From the NCBI GenBank assembly GCA_965204395.1, contig OZ241987.1, forward strand, positions 2,294,001-2,358,000: a stretch of 64,000 nucleotides of DNA, read 5' to 3'. Positions within the stretch are counted from its first letter, which is position 1. Each line of letters begins with the position of its first letter. The notes beneath the pieces were generated by a model. It was given only the letters and a program-made list of their open reading frames with translations. It searched no databases and had not been told where the DNA came from. Shown in pieces: positions 35,923 through 42,791 of the stretch. The position numbers and the translations under genes are program-made. Origin of the DNA: Bin87 sp965204395. Lineage in GTDB: Bacteria; Chloroflexota; Dehalococcoidia; Lucifugimonadales; UBA3495.

Positions 35923-36123
35923 TTATTCGTAGGAGAACTTCGGCAGGAAGGTTTTGGCCAGCTTCCACCCGATGGGCATGCCAGCGATGGCGCCGCCCAG
36001 GGTGGCGAGGTACGCGGTTACTCCGTCGGGAGTGGCCCCTTGGGTCAGGTAGGCGGCGGTGATCATCGTCAATCCGACGACGGGCGCGACACCGAAGAGG
36101 AGTATTCGTTTCGCTAGTTGCAT
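35923..36123 (-). CDS. Small membrane protein, 66 aa
   Basis: The ATG at 36123 has GGGGGA seven bases upstream, so it is preferred to the longer start at 36177. Two membrane segments are visible: ILLFGVAPVVGLTMITAAYL and YLATLGGAIAGMPIGW, with a short basic tail. The size and two-helix form are typical of mobile-element accessory or holin-like proteins, but nothing specific can be assigned. Confidence 0.5.
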   Translation of the reverse strand: MQLAKRILLFGVAPVVGLTMITAAYLTQGATPDGVTAYLATLGGAIAGMPIGWKLAKTFLPKFSYE

Positions 36124-36627
36124 ATCGATGTCCCCCATGTTTTCTGGTTGGGGGATTGTAGTCCCGCCGTTCGGCATTGGTGACTGGTAAAGCGGGCCGT
36201 CCCGGGCAATCGCCCTTCCAGGTCGCGGGCGGCGGCGTCCTCAAGAGTGTTCACCACACGGGAGCCGTGGTACGGATTCCACCCCAGGGTGGCGTCTCCG
36301 TCTTCGTCATCGCCGCGGCGGGGTTTCGTGGCCGTGACAGGAGGTGCGGCTACCGTTCGGAGGGCATCGGGTTTCCCGTGTCGTCCGGTTCCGTTCCGCG
36401 TCCCGTTCCGCAGCAGCCGCCGGATGATTTCTTTTTAGATCCGCCTTGCCGGTACTGCTTCGTCAGGGATCCGATGACGCCCAGCGCCTTCGCGGTCGAA
36501 GGGTGACGCTGGGGTGGATTGGCCGTTCTCGGGCCTGTTTCAAAACTCGCTCCCGGGCAGTTGTTCATTTTCCGTCGTTACACTCCGGGAAATCACGTGG
36601 CGGGTTTCGCCTACTGGAGGTATTCGA
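36124..36627. other. Region upstream of the pilin-like gene, 504 nt
   Basis: No gene could be supported. On the minus strand an uninitiated frame (about 36130-36480) gives a coherent stretch (RVVNTLEDAAARDLEGRLPG), perhaps a decayed gene. CTCCCGGGCAG at 36551-36561 echoes the shared CCCGGG block found at 35806 and 41786. Confidence 0.3.
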
Positions 36628-37302
36628 ATGGGAGGAGGTTCAGGACTACAGGGCCTGATTGACATTGCCTTTTACGCAGTCGTCGCGCTGGCGCTCAGCG
36701 TCGCGGGCTTCTTCTTCGTAATGGGCGTCATCAACTACATGGGCGCCGGCGGCGACCAGCAGAAGGTGCAGCAGGGTGTTGCCGGAATGCGCAACGCGCT
36801 GATCGGTGCCGTTCTGATTGGCGGTGCGGGCCTCATCATCAACTTCGTGGTGCTCGACATCGTCCGTCCCGCCGGTGGTGACGTGGGGACGATTGGTCAG
36901 GGCATCAACTGTGACTCGCTGCTGCAACAGCAGCTGATTGCGTCACCGCTGGCTACGGCCAACGTCGCTAACGCCAACGCCATCATCGTGTCGATTCACC
37001 AACAGCGCGGAGACGATTGTCCGGCGGACTCGTGGAACCCCGAGATCGTTACTGATGCCGTTTCAGCTTCTTTCCCCATCAACGTGCCCCTCTCGCTGAC
37101 GGCAGCCAACGCCGACGCAGGAAAGGGTACTGATTTCAGGAAGTCTCCCCTGCGGGGTGGCAACGGCGATGTCGGCGTGAATTTCAAGGATGCGGGGGCG
37201 GACCACACCTACGGCAATGCCAAGACTACGCTGCCCTTGAATCAGGCCAAGCGTTGGATGTATATCGCCAGCGCCGGAACCTGGTACCAGGCCAGCGGAT
37301 AG
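36628..37302 (+). CDS. VirB2/TrbC-like pilin with C-terminal extension
   Basis: 224 residues from the ATG at 36628, with TGGAGGT eight bases upstream. Residues 10-33 (IAFYAVVALALSVAGFFFV) and about 55-77 (ALIGAVLIGGAGLIINFVV) form two hydrophobic helices joined by a Gly/Gln-rich loop (MGAGGDQQKVQQGVAGMR). This is the arrangement of type IV secretion pilins of the VirB2/TrbC class. Normal pilins stop after the second helix; here a soluble tail of about 140 residues follows, with two Cys. It is followed by an intrinsic terminator, so it is transcribed alone, and no other T4SS gene was found nearby. It is probably the remaining part of a conjugative element. Confidence 0.6.
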   Translation: MGGGSGLQGLIDIAFYAVVALALSVAGFFFVMGVINYMGAGGDQQKVQQGVAGMRNALIGAVLIGGAGLIINFVVLDIVRPAGGDVGTIGQGINCDSLLQQQLIASPLATANVANANAIIVSIHQQRGDDCPADSWNPEIVTDAVSASFPINVPLSLTAANADAGKGTDFRKSPLRGGNGDVGVNFKDAGADHTYGNAKTTLPLNQAKRWMYIASAGTWYQASG

Positions 37303-37363
37303 CGGAGCGACATACCGGAATACCAGTCTTCGGGTGGTGCCTCCATTCCATTCGAAGATTCCC

Positions 37364-37401
37364 AGCGGCCCTGGATTCCCCTGGGCCGCTTTCTTTGTTT
37401 T
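37364..37401 (+). terminator. Rho-independent terminator after the pilin-like gene
   Basis: AGCGGCCC (37364-37371), an 11-base loop, then GGGCCGCT (37383-37390) gives a perfect 8-bp stem followed by TTCTTTGTTTT. This is the clearest intrinsic terminator in the window. Confidence 0.8.
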
Positions 37402-37481
37402 GGGGTCGTGCAAAAATAGTATTTGCGATTCCTGGCATACGCTGTGTGCGGATGCAATGGGGCTATTGGCCGTTAGCGGCG

Positions 37482-37856
37482 TCAGTGGTCCGTACACGAA
37501 CTCTCCTGTTGCCGGCCATGGTCAACTCCGTTTTCTTCCTCGGAAGTTGCTGCGCTTGCTGGTTGCGCGGTGCGCCAGCGGGCGGTTTTCAGCAGTTTGA
37601 ACGACGCGACCAGCGCGAACGCCGACCACAGGACGGCCATGCCCAGGAATATTCCGATGCCCGTCAGGGCCAGCCACTGATCATCCAGACGGGCACCTAA
37701 CCATGCCGTCCCGGCCGCGACGACCGCGGCCACTGCGGCGACGGCCATTATCAGGCTGCGGCGGTTGCGGGCTATGATTCCCGGCGGCCGGTTTCTGTTC
37801 GTAGCTTGACCAGGGCCGTTGGAGTCGGCGCGTGTTTCGTTCGGGTCTTGCGTCAC
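37482..37856 (-). CDS. Two-helix membrane protein, 124 aa
   Basis: GTG start at 37856 with GAGGAA six bases upstream. A charged N-terminal tail (about 30 residues) leads into two membrane segments (SLIMAVAAVAAVVAAGTAWL; LALTGIGIFLGMAVLWSAF), then a hydrophilic tail. The form is that of small accessory membrane proteins on plasmids. It converges on the pilin-like gene. Function unknown. Confidence 0.55.
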   Translation of the reverse strand: MTQDPNETRADSNGPGQATNRNRPPGIIARNRRSLIMAVAAVAAVVAAGTAWLGARLDDQWLALTGIGIFLGMAVLWSAFALVASFKLLKTARWRTAQPASAATSEEENGVDHGRQQESSCTDH

Positions 37857-38370
37857 GGCTTTCCTCGGCTTGGTGGGTGGAGCGGGCCCATCATACGTAA
37901 CCGCCGAGCGTTGTTACAACGCCGGCGGGTGGGGCAACGGGCCTGCCGTGGTGGTTTGCCGGCTGGAAGGCGGGGGCTTTACTGCCATGGACTACGGAGA
38001 CGGCCAGTGGCTGGCCCACGTTTGCGAGGGCCATCTCGGAGAGCGTGAGGAGTTGCTGAGCCCGAACCTCGGTACAAGTGTGTCGGTCGGCGCTTCCCTG
38101 GGAGCTTCCGGAGGATTACAGCGGTTGCCAGCGGAACGGTCTGGGGAGGGAGCCGTCAGCAATCGTTACCGTCACGACGCCCCAGGGCGGCATGAGCGGC
38201 GGTTCCGGCAGGCCGTTTCGGTATTGCGCCCAGCGCAGGTTCGTCAGGTTGCGGAACTTCTGCGGCTGGGTTTCATCTTCCTGGCAATTGACGCGGGACA
38301 TGTGCCACGCCGCGTGGGGGCAAGTGGCGGTGTCGGTACCGGCGGAAGAAGACGTGGTAGGGCTTGCTGA
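37819..38370 (+). CDS. Possible small gene; only the 5' half looks coding
   Basis: The open frame begins with TTG at 37819 or GTG near 37873. Its first 80 residues look like protein (AERCYNAGGWGNGPAVVVCR, DYGDGQWLAHVCEGHLGE) with four Cys. The second half overlaps, on the other strand, the relic at 38116-38470 and looks non-coding. It may be a short gene whose stop was lost. Confidence 0.3.
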   Translation: MESARVSFGSCVTAFLGLVGGAGPSYVTAERCYNAGGWGNGPAVVVCRLEGGGFTAMDYGDGQWLAHVCEGHLGEREELLSPNLGTSVSVGASLGASGGLQRLPAERSGEGAVSNRYRHDAPGRHERRFRQAVSVLRPAQVRQVAELLRLGFIFLAIDAGHVPRRVGASGGVGTGGRRRGRAC

Positions 38371-38470
38371 GCGTGGTGCATCGGTAGGCAGCGTGGGTCA
38401 AGGCTTCGTCCTCGGGGAATTTGAGGCGCTTGCCGCCGATGGTGGGGTCGGTCTGCGGGAAAGAAGTAGG
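38116..38470 (-). pseudogene. Frameshifted gene relic
   Basis: Two coherent minus-strand segments lie in different frames. The first is DPTIGGKRLKFPEDEALTHA then YRCTTLSKPYHVF. The second is CPHAAWHMSRVNCQEDETQP, then FRNLTNLRWAQYRNGLPEPP, ending at the TAA at 38116-38118. A single-base indel near 38330 would join them. Conserved Cys/His residues (CPHAAWH) hint at a metal site. The family is not recognised. Confidence 0.45.
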
Positions 38471-38601
38471 CCGCCGGGGTCTACAAATCCGGCGGCCTGG
38501 GAGGAGGCGCTCGACGGTCGGAGAGGTGTGGTGAACCGCTCCAGCGACGGAGCCTGGGGAGATTGTGCCAGGGCGGGAAGGGTTCGGCAAGGCGGGTGCG
38601 G

Positions 38602-39385
38602 TCCGGCGAACGCGGGCGGTAGTGGCACTTGGAGCGGAAAGCGGGTGCCTTCCCGCGCTGGCGCGGGTGATCCCGTTCGGGCGGTGCCTTGTTGGGCGTA
38701 CTCCCGCGATGGGCGGGGCTTCGCTTGGCTGGGCGGTGCCGTTGAAGCCGATAACGGCGCAGCTCCGTGGTTGCGGGACCTCTTCCTGGTGCCGGAGCCG
38801 TCGAGTTTCTGAGAGGTCTGTTCCCGCGATGTGCGGGTGGTCGGCCATGAGGCCGCAGGCGAGATGGGCACCCCGATGTGGAGCGGTTCCCGCGCTGGCG
38901 CGGGGTGCCGTTGGCGAACGCCGGTGGGTCCGGTGGACTCCCGCAGTTGCGGGATGGCTGCCGTCAGGCTGGCGGGTGCGGGCAAAGTAGGCCGGTGGAC
39001 TCCCGCGGATGCGGGTTGTGTTCAGCGAACCATTTCGGCGAAATTCCGAATGTGGCGGATTCCCGCGATTGCGGGGTTTGGCGTCAGCGGGGCGTGCAGG
39101 CGTACCAGATGACGCCGGCGACGATGATCGAGAAGAGCACTCCGGCGAGGAATTTCCACATGGTGTTGTCTCCTTTGGCGTTGACTGCCTGGGCGTTGGC
39201 TGCCGGCCGCCGAGGTGCGTGTCCGGCGACCGGCGGCGGGGCGCGAGGCCCTGCCTCGGGCATTGTGCCGCGTGTCGGGGTTGTGGTTGGCCGGCGCTGA
39301 TTCCCGCGTTTGCGGGTGATGACGCTGTTCAGTGGAGCGCCGCGCGGCTCGCATGGTGGACTCCCACATCAGCGGGGGTGGGTTG
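38602..39385 (+). repeat. Phased array of imperfect hairpin repeats (CRISPR-like spacing)
   Basis: About ten copies of a core close to (G/A)(A/T)(C/T)TCCCGCGnnnGCGGG, each able to form a CCCGC/GCGGG stem. The CCC of successive cores starts at about 38603, 38652, 38703, 38764, 38823, 38889, 38940, 39002, 39062, 39303 and 39363, so spacing is 49-66 bases with many near 60; the one gap of 241 is about four units. Sequences between cores differ. Type I-E CRISPR repeats have a similar stem and about 61-base period, but repeats here are not identical and no cas gene is near. It is either a decayed array or another structured repeat. Confidence 0.55.
39084..39161 (-). CDS. 25-aa membrane miniprotein inside the hairpin array
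   Basis: The ATG at 39161 is preceded by AAAGGAG with ideal spacing of nine bases. It encodes one hydrophobic helix with a Lys near the start and a Cys-Thr-Pro-Arg end (MWKFLAGVLFSIIVAG, then VIWYACTPR), stopping at TGA 39084. The size fits small membrane regulators, type I toxins or lysis peptides. It occupies part of the interval in which four hairpin repeats are missing. No homologue is known to me. Confidence 0.5.
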   Translation of the reverse strand: MWKFLAGVLFSIIVAGVIWYACTPR

Positions 39386-39560
39386 TGTTCAGGTGATGGC
39401 GGAGTTTGATTTCAACTCCGCCGCCGGCGCTTCCCCAAACGCTGGTGGCGGAGAGCGAAAGGCCCGTCCCGTGCTTTGGGACGGCGGAGTCCCAGAGATG
39501 GGACGGGCTGGGAAGAGGACTTGGGTGGCGTCATTCGAATGACGCACTCTGCCAGGAATA
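39162..39560. other. GC-rich stretch holding the last two hairpin units
   Basis: Apart from the hairpin cores at 39303 and 39363, it contains a probable hairpin CGTCCCGTGC-TTTGGGACGG at about 39465-39485 and a further GGGACGG run. No gene is supported. Confidence 0.3.
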
Positions 39561-40157
39561 GGAAGCGAGGTGCCGCATTACTTCACGGCGGAGCAGGTCC
39601 GGAGGCTGCTGAGGCGGCTGACGTGCCGGTATCCATGCCCGCGAAACTGCTGTGGCATCCCGGGAGCGGTGCTTAATTGACCGGTAGACGCCGGCTCCCT
39701 CGTTAACATCAAGGCATCAAATCGTGGAGGGCGGGATGCCCTCCCGACGCTACCGGTGATGCCCGATAACCCGCTAAATGCCGTCAACCGCGGCGTCTAT
39801 GTCTCCGAAACTTGCCGTTCTTGAGGGGCTGAACGAGGGTTGCGGCGGTTGTTCGCGAACTGGCCGGCGTCGCGGGGTCCACGATTGAAGGTGGTGAATC
39901 TCTCGATGCGGACGTTGTTGCGCCACATAGCGGAGGGAGTCGCGAAGGCGGGGCTGGAGGCCAAGAGTCCGGGGACGGGTCCGAGGCGGCCGGCGCGTTC
40001 GTTTTGAGGCGCGGCGCGGCACTGGCTGATGGTGGGTAAGATGCCCCTGAACGTGGTGAGCCTGTGGCTGGGGCACGCGAACGCGGGCGTGACGCTGCGG
40101 ATCTACCTGCCGATAGTGGGAGCGTGGCCGGAGTACAACATGGATGACATATCGTGA
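39561..40157 (+). pseudogene. Tyrosine recombinase (integrase) relic, interrupted by repeat copy 2
   Basis: The head (39561-39650) reads GSEVPHYFTAEQVRRLLRRL, like the core-binding start of phage-type integrases. The tail (39837-40157) reads GLRRLFANWPASRG, VVNLSMRTLLRHIAEGVAKA, then after a TGA, GAARHWLMVGKMPLNVVSLW and LGHANAGVTLRIYLP. This carries the HxxR-like and LGH parts of the catalytic domain. The TGA replaces the expected SFRHG. Between head and tail lies the 160-base repeat plus methyltransferase-like head. The middle of the integrase is missing. Not functional. Confidence 0.7.
39656..39824 (+). repeat. 160-bp interspersed repeat, copy 2, inside the integrase relic
   Basis: CATCCCGGGAGCGGTGCTT at 39656-39674 begins the copy. 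A hairpin GGAGGGC-GGGAT-GCCCTCC lies at 39726-39744, and a short frame (PDNPLNAVNRGVYVSE) starts at the ATG at 39759 and stops at 39822. It aligns with copy 1 at 35602-35762. Confidence 0.7.
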
Positions 40158-40351
40158 GGGCTTGGTGGCGCGCCTGGAGACGGGCGGCGCTGGGAGCGGC
40201 GTCGGGGTTCTTCTTCTGCGTTGGAGCGCTGGTGGCGGCGGTGTTGCCGGAGTTGAGGGTTCCGGGTTTGCTGCTGGCGGGGCTGGGCGTGATGGGGATG
40301 CTCTACATCCTGTCGGGTCTGGTGCGAGGGCCTGGGGAGGATGGTCCGTGA
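40154..40351 (+). CDS. Small membrane protein, 65 aa
   Basis: The GTG start at 40154 overlaps the TGA of the integrase relic (GTGA), and its stop overlaps the GTG of the next gene in the same way. The product has a basic, Trp-rich start (RAWWRAWRRA) and two hydrophobic segments (SGFFFCVGALVAAVL; LLLAGLGVMGMLYIL). It is probably co-translated with the following lipoprotein-like gene. Function unknown. Confidence 0.5.
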   Translation: MRAWWRAWRRAALGAASGFFFCVGALVAAVLPELRVPGLLLAGLGVMGMLYILSGLVRGPGEDGP

Positions 40352-40842
40352 GTTGCGGGCAGGTGTTCAAGGCCTTTCTTGCGGTGGCGGCGGCCTTCGT
40401 CGTCTTGGTGGTGGCGGTTGCCGTGGCGGGGGCGTTGTGCGGCGAGTCGAGCGCTGGGCCGGGACCGGCGGCCCCAGGTTCGGGGGGCGCGTTGGCGACG
40501 CCAGGTTTGCCGGTCACGTTGCCGACGCCTACGGAGGTTCCGGAGCGGATACACGTGCTGGAGCTGTGGGACGCCTACTATGGGAACGAGGCCCGCGCCA
40601 ACCAGGTTTATCGTGGTCGCTGGATGCTGGTGTCCGGTTCGATAAGACGGATTGACGAGCAGGATCTGGAATTTGAACTCGGGCTGATGGCGATGGGAAT
40701 AGCGGAGGCGCGGTTTGCACGTGATGCCGCTGGTCAGCTGCTGGTTTTGGAGCCTGGGACGGATGTCGAGCTCCTCTGCCGGGTGGGAGGTCTTGATCTT
40801 GACTTCCTGCTGGTGCTCGATGGTTGCCGGGTGGAGGGCTGA
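40348..40842 (+). CDS. Exported OB-fold (tRNA_anti-like) protein
   Basis: 164 residues from the GTG at 40348, with GGGAGG about eight bases upstream and a 4-base overlap with the preceding gene. The N terminus is a hydrophobic signal or anchor (AFLAVAAAFVVLVVAVAVAG) with a Cys just after it, though the lipobox is imperfect. A Pro/Gly linker follows. The C-terminal 100 residues (NEARANQVYRGRWMLVSGSI, then VLEPGTDVELLCRVGGLDLD) resemble the tRNA_anti-like OB-fold proteins that carry a conserved N-xx-A-N-x-x-Y-x-(G/N) entry motif. The biological role of that family is not established. Confidence 0.6.
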   Translation: MSCGQVFKAFLAVAAAFVVLVVAVAVAGALCGESSAGPGPAAPGSGGALATPGLPVTLPTPTEVPERIHVLELWDAYYGNEARANQVYRGRWMLVSGSIRRIDEQDLEFELGLMAMGIAEARFARDAAGQLLVLEPGTDVELLCRVGGLDLDFLLVLDGCRVEG

Positions 40843-40909
40843 TGACGGGGACGACGAGGGGGCGCGAACGCCTTTATGGGCCTGATTTGACACCACGGGA
40901 GGGACATCT

Positions 40910-41164
40910 ATGTCTGGGTATAGCCAACAGGAATTGGAAATGATTTTGAAAAACAGTGGCGGTCGTTGTCGTGAGTGCGGACATCGGCATTACCCGAGGG
41001 GCTACGGTCGTTATTGGGAGGTTGATCACATCATTCCCAAGGTGCGTGGCGGATTGGATGAGATTGGCAATCTTGCCGTGGCTTGCGTTGGCTGCAACCG
41101 CAGCAAGTCAGATAGTGTCAGCATTTCTGATGTCATGGATGGACTCACCGGTTACCGGAGGTAG
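40910..41164 (+). CDS. HNH endonuclease
   Basis: 84 residues, start with GGGAGG eight bases upstream. The whole protein is one HNH/McrA-like domain: Cys20-x2-Cys23, then EVDHIIPKVRGGLDEIGNL with the catalytic His40, then Cys59-x2-Cys62-Asn63 (ACVGCNRSKSD). The two CxxC pairs hold a zinc ion and the ββα-metal core cuts DNA. Stand-alone HNH proteins of this size are typical of phages, plasmids and restriction. It directly precedes a methyltransferase-like relic at 41173, which could once have been its restriction-modification partner. Confidence 0.85.
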   Translation: MSGYSQQELEMILKNSGGRCRECGHRHYPRGYGRYWEVDHIIPKVRGGLDEIGNLAVACVGCNRSKSDSVSISDVMDGLTGYRR

Positions 41165-41172
41165 GGGGCAAC

Positions 41173-41421
41173 GTGAAGACATCAATTGGAAATCCCCTGA
41201 ACGCCGAGGGTCGCGGCGTCTACATCAGCGACAACCTGCCGTGCGCCAAGAACCAGACCTTTGGGCGTCGGGAGCGCGACGAGAAGCCGGACTCGCTGAA
41301 ACCGCCGCTGTCCGACGACGAGCGTCGAATTGGACGGGACTGCTCAGGCGCTGAGTCATCAGGACCCTCGGCCAGGAGACGGTCCACAAGGACTTCTGGA
41401 ATTTGGAGTGGGAGAGCCGCC
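41173..41421 (+). pseudogene. Relic 3 of a DNA-methyltransferase-like gene
   Basis: From GTG 41173 the frame reads NPLNAEGRGVYISDNL, then jumps without the expected middle to AKNQTFGRRERDEKPDSLKP and PPLSDDERRIGRD. In a shifted frame, VHKDFWNLEWES follows. These pieces fit in order the head of type III/beta-class adenine methyltransferases, where a DPPF motif should lie between the first two. The loss of that motif and the frameshift make it inactive. It starts eight bases after the HNH stop. Confidence 0.5.
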
Positions 41422-41604
41422 ATGTTCGACCTGACGATGTTGCAGGTCTGCCAGGTCGCGGCCCTGTTGTTGGCCTTCTTCCTGGTGGGCACGGTGGTCT
41501 GCGCCGTCGGCTTGGCCGTGACCTTGGCGCGCCAGCTGCGTCGCTGCCGGGACTGCCCGCATTGCCGGTCGGCGCCGCGAACGGGTGCCGGCGAGGTTTT
41601 CTGA
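41422..41604 (+). CDS. Small membrane protein with CxxC tail, 60 aa
   Basis: ATG at 41422 with GGGAGAG upstream. One membrane helix (VAALLLAFFLVGTVVCAVGL) is followed by a basic Cys-rich tail (RRCRDCPHCRS) that may bind zinc. It lies between relics in the mobile-element zone, transcribed with them. Function unknown. Confidence 0.5.
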   Translation: MFDLTMLQVCQVAALLLAFFLVGTVVCAVGLAVTLARQLRRCRDCPHCRSAPRTGAGEVF

Positions 41605-41616
41605 CGGGGAGGCGTC

Positions 41617-41761
41617 GTGCCCATTGGATACACCTTCTGCTGCATCTGCAGCCGCTGTGGCCACGAGTGGGTGCCCAAGCGGACGGAGCAACTCGCCCTG
41701 CCGCGGGGTCTGCCCGAAGTGCAAGAACCCCAAATGGAACGGTCCCCGTCGGGAGACGTAG
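41617..41761 (+). pseudogene. Frameshifted zinc-ribbon protein
   Basis: The GTG start at 41617 gives PIGYTFCCICSRCGHEWVPK, the first half of a two-CxxC zinc ribbon. The second CxxC appears only in another frame (VCPKCKNPKWNGPRRET, ending at the TAG at 41759-41761). One indel near 41700-41710 joins them into a normal ribbon of about 48 residues. The unshifted frame runs on to 41850 with non-ribbon sequence. Confidence 0.55.
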
Positions 41762-41785
41762 CGGGCCTGAAAACCGCCGGAGACA

Positions 41786-41824
41786 GCCCCCGGGAGCGTT
41801 TTGCGGGGTGCGACGGGGGATTTC
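41786..41824 (+). repeat. Shared 3' block, copy 2
   Basis: CCCCCGGGAGCGTTTTGCGG followed by GGTGCGACGGGGGATTTC, matching the block at 35806-35850. It lies downstream of methyltransferase-like relic 3. Confidence 0.5.
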
Positions 41825-41886
41825 TGGTCCACTTCCCGAAGACGGCTTGAAATCGACTGATACGACATGAAACGGAGGAATCGCAC

Positions 41887-42240
41887 ATGAGTGACGAGAC
41901 ACTTGAGTTGGGCCAGCTGGTGGCCGACCACGAGGCGGCTCACGACCGGGCGGAGGCCGCCAAGGTTGGGCTCAACGATGTCGGCCGCGTGATGGCCGAG
42001 TTGTCGGGCCGTCTGCGGGAGCATCCCGAGACCGTGACCGACGATGCCCTGTCTGCTCTGATGGAGCCGGGGAACATTGCCCGCCTGCTGGGCGAGTTCC
42101 GCAGCGCCACCCGTGAGGAAGAGGACGCCGCCCGTCGGCTCCGGGAGGTCAATAAAGGCTACATCGTGGACGGCCTGAAGACCAGGCGCACGGCGCCAGC
42201 CGCCAATCGGGAACGGGATCTCTTCGCGCGGACGGCGTGA
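41887..42240 (+). CDS. Hypothetical helical protein, 117 aa
   Basis: ATG at 41887 with GGAGGA eight bases upstream. The product is acidic and almost entirely helical (LVADHEAAHDRAEAAKVGLN, SATREEEDAARRLREVNK), possibly a coiled coil. No family recognised. Its last 82 bases overlap the convergent minus-strand gene ending at 42159. Confidence 0.55.
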   Translation: MSDETLELGQLVADHEAAHDRAEAAKVGLNDVGRVMAELSGRLREHPETVTDDALSALMEPGNIARLLGEFRSATREEEDAARRLREVNKGYIVDGLKTRRTAPAANRERDLFARTA

Positions 42241-42395
42241 CGGCGTTGCGGTGAGGAAGAACCCATGCCTCGCCGCATTCGTGGCGGCGGGTTACCGCAC
42301 TGCTGACACGTCAGCTCGCCGTACGTCAGATGGAACTGGCTACCGCAGCGGTGGCAGGGGATGGTGGGCGGTTTCGTGAGGGTGGCGGCGATCAC
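42159..42395 (-). CDS. Zinc-ribbon protein, last gene of the minus-strand operon
   Basis: The GTG at 42395 overlaps the stop of the preceding gene (GTGA) and has AGGAA upstream. The first 40 residues form a clear zinc ribbon: PCHRCGSQFHLTYGE then TCQQCGN (two CxxC pairs). The remainder is basic and low in order and overlaps the convergent gene at 41887-42240, so the true 3' end may be the product of decay. A DNA- or RNA-binding adaptor role is plausible. Confidence 0.5.
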   Translation of the reverse strand: MIAATLTKPPTIPCHRCGSQFHLTYGELTCQQCGNPPPRMRRGMGSSSPQRRHAVRAKRSRSRLAAGAVRLVFRPSTM

Positions 42396-42769
42396 TGGCG
42401 TTCCTGGACTTCAGGCCAGCCGAACAGGTTCTCGTACATTTCGGAGTACTCTTCGTCGTTCATAGCGGCGGTTTCGGCGGGGAGGTACTCGTAGAGGAAT
42501 TTGCACAATGTGATTCCATCGTCGTCGAAGTTCAGGTCGTCGCCTTCGAGGACCTTTCCGCAGTCCTCGCACCGGTACTCGGTGTCGCACTGTTCGTCGT
42601 CGGGTGATGCCGGCGGTCTGGCCTCGAGTTCCACGTGGTGGGCCCGCGCCTTCTGGGCGAGCCTGGCTCGGGCGGCGGTCTACTCGGCGATCTCGTGACT
42701 GAGGTTGTCTCCGGTTGGGGGAGGCGACGGGAGGTTGCGCAGCCATTTCTTGGCAGCGGAGGTTCTCAT
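42392..42769 (-). pseudogene. TAG-split gene with zinc-type C-terminal half
   Basis: From ATG 42769 (GGAGG four bases upstream) the frame reads RTSAAKKWLRNLPSPPPTGD then NLSHEIAE, meets TAG at 42680-42682, and continues coherently: TAARARLAQKARAHHVELEA, then EYRCEDCGKVLEGDDLNFDD to the end. The whole would be 125 codons. A shorter protein from the GTG at 42634 (80 residues) remains possible, but that GTG has no good ribosome site. It sits in the middle of an operon of overlapping genes. Confidence 0.5.
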
Positions 42770-42791
42770 TGTTCCTCCAGATGGGGCGGTT

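Noticed and set aside
36350..36568. A 72-codon minus-strand frame with a Lys/Gly/Cys-rich end
   Set aside because: No ribosome site and weak composition; a different frame of the same strand is at least as plausible, so neither was called.
38602..39385. Calling the hairpin array a true CRISPR
   Set aside because: Repeat cores differ in loop and flanks, spacing varies from 49 to 66 bases, and no cas gene is present, so the typed call was kept as a generic repeat.
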